This document shows, in pieces, positions 7,744 through 9,910 of a stretch of DNA of 9,910 bases (position 1 is the stretch's first letter; the number at the start of each line of letters is the position of its first letter). The DNA is from JBJXHG01 sp046160865 (lineage in GTDB: Bacteria; Planctomycetota; UBA1135; GCA-002686595), in NCBI GenBank assembly GCA_046160865.1, contig JBJXHG010000107.1, positions 1-9,910 on the forward strand. The letters are read 5' to 3'. Made by a program: the position numbers and the translations under genes. The notes under the pieces are model-generated. The model did no database searches. It saw only the letters and a list, made by a program, of their open reading frames with translations, and was not told where the DNA came from.

Positions 7744-8652
7744 ATGATCCCGCTCCTCCTGTGCATGCTCGCGTTCCAGTCGGCGCCGGCGAGCGCGCCC
7801 GTCGACTCCGTCGCGCCGGGCACACCGAGCGCGCCGGGCACGCTCGGCGCCGACGTCGTGACGATCTACCACGCCAATGGCAGCAAGGCGCGCGAGGGAC
7901 GCATCGTGCGCGGTCGCCGCGAGGGCACGTGGAAGGGCTGGTCGGCCACCGGCACCCAGGAGTACGAAGGCGAGTTCCGCGACTACCAGCACGTCGGACG
8001 CTGGACATACTTCGACAAGAGGGGCCGCAAGCTGAGCGAAGGCGACTACGACAAGGGACTGCGGCAGGGCGTGTGGACGACGTTCGCGCCGAACGGGAAC
8101 AAGACGTCCGAGGGCAAGTACGAGAACGGCTACCGAGTCGGGCGTTGGATCAACTACTTCGCGGACGGCACGAAGGCAGAGGAAGGCGACTACGTCTTCG
8201 GCGAGAAGCGCGGGCTGTGGACGACGTATGGAGACCAGGAGAAGAAGTTCTCCGAGGGCCACTTCCGCGGCGGCAAGAAGCTCGGCATGTGGAGCAAGTG
8301 GCACGACAACGGACAGCTCGAGTTCCAAGGCAAATTCATCCGCGACAAGGAGAACGGCCCCTGGAAACGTTGGCACAAGAACGGCGCGCTGCAGGCGGAA
8401 GGTTCGTACGTCGACGGTCTGATGGACGGCGATTGGACGGGCTACTACGACAACGCGCAGCGCGAGTACCGCGGCGCGTTCCGGCTCGGCAAGGAAACAG
8501 GCCCGTGGACTTATTGGTATCCGAACGGCCAGAAAGCGGCGGAAGGCACGCTGGTCGACGGCGAGCGGCACGGTGCGTGGAAGTTCTGGAAGCAGGACGG
8601 CGCGCCGGATCCGGACCAGTCGGGCGAGTACCGTCAAGGACGCAAGCAATGA
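7744..8652 (+). CDS. Exported MORN_2-type (YwqK-like) repeat protein
   Basis: A 302-residue protein. A short hydrophobic leader (2-11) ending in SAPASA (13-18) looks like a cleavable signal peptide; C7 is not in a lipobox. After an Ala/Pro/Ser-rich linker (18-36) there is a partial repeat, then nine complete repeats of exactly 24 residues starting at Gly 61, 85, 109, 133, 157, 181, 205, 229 and 253, and a last partial copy at 277. The pattern is G-x-W-x-x-Y/W-x-x-x-G-x-K-x-x-E-G-x-Y-x-x-G. The function is unknown; a beta-solenoid in the periplasm or at the surface is likely. I chose ATG 7744 because it opens the signal peptide; the frame is open back to 7534 without conserved content. The C-terminal tail (PDQSGEYRQG) parallels that of the lipoprotein at 4545-5891 (DAEKSGRY), suggesting paralogy. 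Its stop overlaps the next gene (ATGATG). Confidence 0.85.
   Translation: MIPLLLCMLAFQSAPASAPVDSVAPGTPSAPGTLGADVVTIYHANGSKAREGRIVRGRREGTWKGWSATGTQEYEGEFRDYQHVGRWTYFDKRGRKLSEGDYDKGLRQGVWTTFAPNGNKTSEGKYENGYRVGRWINYFADGTKAEEGDYVFGEKRGLWTTYGDQEKKFSEGHFRGGKKLGMWSKWHDNGQLEFQGKFIRDKENGPWKRWHKNGALQAEGSYVDGLMDGDWTGYYDNAQREYRGAFRLGKETGPWTYWYPNGQKAAEGTLVDGERHGAWKFWKQDGAPDPDQSGEYRQGRKQ
7924..8571 (+). repeat. Nine tandem 24-residue MORN_2-type repeats (coding)
   Basis: Residues 61-276 of the exported protein divide into nine copies of exactly 24 residues with no insertion or deletion, flanked by partial copies at about 39-60 and 277-300. Conserved positions are Gly 1, Trp 3 and an aromatic residue at 6 in most copies, with Gly, Lys, Glu-Gly and a second aromatic recurring in many. 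The DNA copies are diverged. Confidence 0.85.
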
Positions 8653-9803
8653 TGCGCGCACTTTCCGACATCGCGTGCGCGCTCGCGACGTGCGTCACGA
8701 TTGCCGCGACGTGCGTCACGACGGCCGCGGCTGCGCCCGAGGTGCCGCGCGCGCTCGTGTTCGATCCGCCCGCCCAAGCGAAGATCTCGAAAAAGTTCAC
8801 GTTCCAGCACGTGCTCGACGCGCGCGAGGTGTTGCTCGAGCGCGACGGAGAGCCGCCCTCGTCGGCACCGCTCATCCGCCTGAAGACGGTCGAGACGCTC
8901 GTGCTGAACGACGAGTACCGTGCGACCTCGCAGGGCGCGCCCGACGTGCTGCGCCGCTACTACTCCGAGATCGGATTCCAAGTCTCGGTGTTTCCTCCCG
9001 GCGCCGACGAGCCGCTGCAACAGCTCACCGCGACGAGCCCGTTCCGCGGCGTCGGCGTCGTGTTCACGCGCGTGCCGGACGCGAGCGATGGCGACGGCTA
9101 CGGCCGCTATTTCGATGGCCGCGAGAGCTTGGAGGAAGCGCTGCCCGGTCTCGGCGCGGATCTCGACATGCGCGTGCTCCTGCCTTCGCGCGAGGTTCGC
9201 GTCGGCGACACCTGGGAGGTCGCGCCCGCCAGCATGAAGCACGTGCTCGCGGGACACGGCACGGTGCCGATCGCGCTGAAGAAGGGCTTCGACGATCCGA
9301 TCCTGCGCACGACGGCGACCGGCGTCGGCGGCAGCCTGATCGAAGTGTTCGGAGGCGAAGCGAGCGGCAAGATCGTCGCGCGCCTCGCGAGTATCGACGC
9401 GCAAGACGGTGCCGACATCGCGCGCATCGAGCTCGACGTCGATCTCACCACGAAGCGCGATCAGACCGCGCTCGCGCGCCGTCAGCGCACGCGCGGCGAG
9501 TTCCTCGCCGGACGAAACGTCGCGAGCTCCGACGTCGTCTTCCACTTCCGCGGCACGGGCGTGCTGTCGTGGAACTTGAAGGAGCGGCGGCTCGCCGCGT
9601 TCCAGCTCGCGGGCGACGAAGAGGTCACGCGCGACATGCGCGTGTCCGCGGGACCGGAATCGAAGGCGCGCCGCGATCTCTTGCGCATGGCCGGCCGCTA
9701 CGAGATCACGGTCGAGGTTGGAGCGCCTGTCGCCGAGGTCGGTGCGCCGGAGTCGGCCGTGCCCGCTCCGACGGGAGTCGCGGACGACGAGGACGGCGAC
9801 TAG
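8649..9803 (+). CDS. Secreted protein of unknown function
   Basis: I do not recognise a named family for this 384-residue protein. It has a signal peptide (about 1-29, ending TTAAAA before PEVP) that contains an internal 7-residue duplication. The mature part looks like a soluble, beta-rich globular protein: LPSREVRVGDTWEV (178-191) and a segment around GTGVLSWNLKERRLAAF (302-318) resemble wording I associate with uncharacterised exported planctomycete proteins. Apart from three cysteines or fewer in the leader, the mature chain has none, and no catalytic motif is evident. The C-terminus is low-complexity and acidic (VADDEDGD). AAGGA (8636-8640) is 8 bases before ATG 8649; ATG 8652 is an equal alternative. 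The ATGATG overlap with the repeat protein gene implies coupled translation, so the two products may work together outside the cytoplasm. Confidence 0.8.
   Translation: MMRALSDIACALATCVTIAATCVTTAAAAPEVPRALVFDPPAQAKISKKFTFQHVLDAREVLLERDGEPPSSAPLIRLKTVETLVLNDEYRATSQGAPDVLRRYYSEIGFQVSVFPPGADEPLQQLTATSPFRGVGVVFTRVPDASDGDGYGRYFDGRESLEEALPGLGADLDMRVLLPSREVRVGDTWEVAPASMKHVLAGHGTVPIALKKGFDDPILRTTATGVGGSLIEVFGGEASGKIVARLASIDAQDGADIARIELDVDLTTKRDQTALARRQRTRGEFLAGRNVASSDVVFHFRGTGVLSWNLKERRLAAFQLAGDEEVTRDMRVSAGPESKARRDLLRMAGRYEITVEVGAPVAEVGAPESAVPAPTGVADDEDGD
8684..8721 (+). repeat. 17-bp direct repeat in signal-peptide coding region
   Basis: CGCGACGTGCGTCACGA occurs at 8684-8700 and again at 8705-8721. 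The 21-bp period is exactly seven codons and gives ATCVTIA followed by ATCVTTA in the signal peptide. Near-perfect identity implies a recent in-frame duplication. Confidence 0.8.
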
Positions 9804-9910
9804 TGTCCTGAGTCAGAAGTTCGCTCTCACCAAGCTCGATCTCCTCTGCGCTGGCGGCGTTGCTCGGGTTCGGAAACCTGACAGGTTGCCTGCACCCTCG
9901 CGCCTTGCCA
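9804..9910. other. Non-coding end of window, possible repeat-element edge
   Basis: No gene is supported in the last 107 bases. TGTCCTGAGTCAGAAGTT starts immediately after the TAG stop and contains the odd palindrome CTGAGTCAG (9808-9816). Further on, AACCTG (9875-9880) and CAGGTT (9882-9887) form a 13-base odd palindrome. This stretch looks more AT-balanced and less codon-biased than the genes. It could be the left end of an interspersed repeat or miniature element whose right end is outside the window, but the window holds only one copy. Confidence 0.3.

Noticed and set aside
7687..8661. 324-codon open frame on the - strand
   Set aside because: It is antisense to the second repeat gene; its apparent periodicity is only the mirror of the real 24-residue repeats.

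Overview
The window is a high-GC (roughly two-thirds G+C by eye) bacterial chromosomal segment. Every credible gene lies on the + strand, genes are tightly packed, and several junctions overlap by one to four bases. The style suggests an environmental Gram-negative of the Planctomycetota or Myxococcota/deltaproteobacterial kind: secreted or lipoprotein MORN-type repeat proteins, a secreted protein with no recognisable family, and weak promoter signals. I lean to Planctomycetota, but this is an inference without a phylogenetic marker. I see no rRNA, tRNA, CRISPR array, phage gene or transposase.

Layout. (1) Positions 1-348 hold a strong hairpin terminator (22-52) of an upstream + strand unit, then a gene-free stretch. 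(2) 349-1983 is a two-domain SagB/ThcOx-type nitroreductase. (3) A 132-bp gap carries an 8-11-8 dyad that may be an operator. It is followed by a redox cassette: rubrerythrin (2116-2535), a 12-bp-stem hairpin, a two-[4Fe-4S]/two-CCG heterodisulfide-reductase-like protein (2618-3970) and a DUF3501 protein (3970-4548). I recall this trio as a recurring neighbourhood, probably a peroxide or oxidative-stress redox unit. A lipoprotein with about ten MORN_2-type repeats (4545-5891) is joined to it by an ATGA overlap. (4) 5916-6317 is a JAMM metallopeptidase and 6334-7509 a rhodanese-E1 (MoeB/ThiF-like) fusion. They look like a sulfur-carrier activation and processing pair whose carrier protein is not in the window. 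(5) After a 234-bp gap there is a second, exported MORN_2-type repeat protein (7744-8652), joined by an ATGATG overlap to a secreted protein of unknown function (8649-9803). (6) The last 107 bases are non-coding and begin with a sequence that looks like the edge of an interspersed repeat.

How the genes work together. The rubrerythrin, Fe-S and DUF3501 genes most likely act together: the Fe-S protein could feed electrons to the diiron centre of rubrerythrin. The E1 and JAMM proteins would adenylate or thiolate, and trim, a ubiquitin-fold sulfur carrier encoded elsewhere. The two MORN_2 proteins share a 24-residue repeat and a similar C-terminal tail, so they look like paralogues placed either side of the E1/JAMM pair. 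The second one is coupled to an unknown exported protein, which is the least explained part of the window. I did not find a clear-cut new defence or biosynthetic system. The best leads are the MORN_2/secreted-protein pair, the MORN_2 lipoprotein attached to the rubrerythrin cassette, and the non-coding dyad and hairpin around rubrerythrin.
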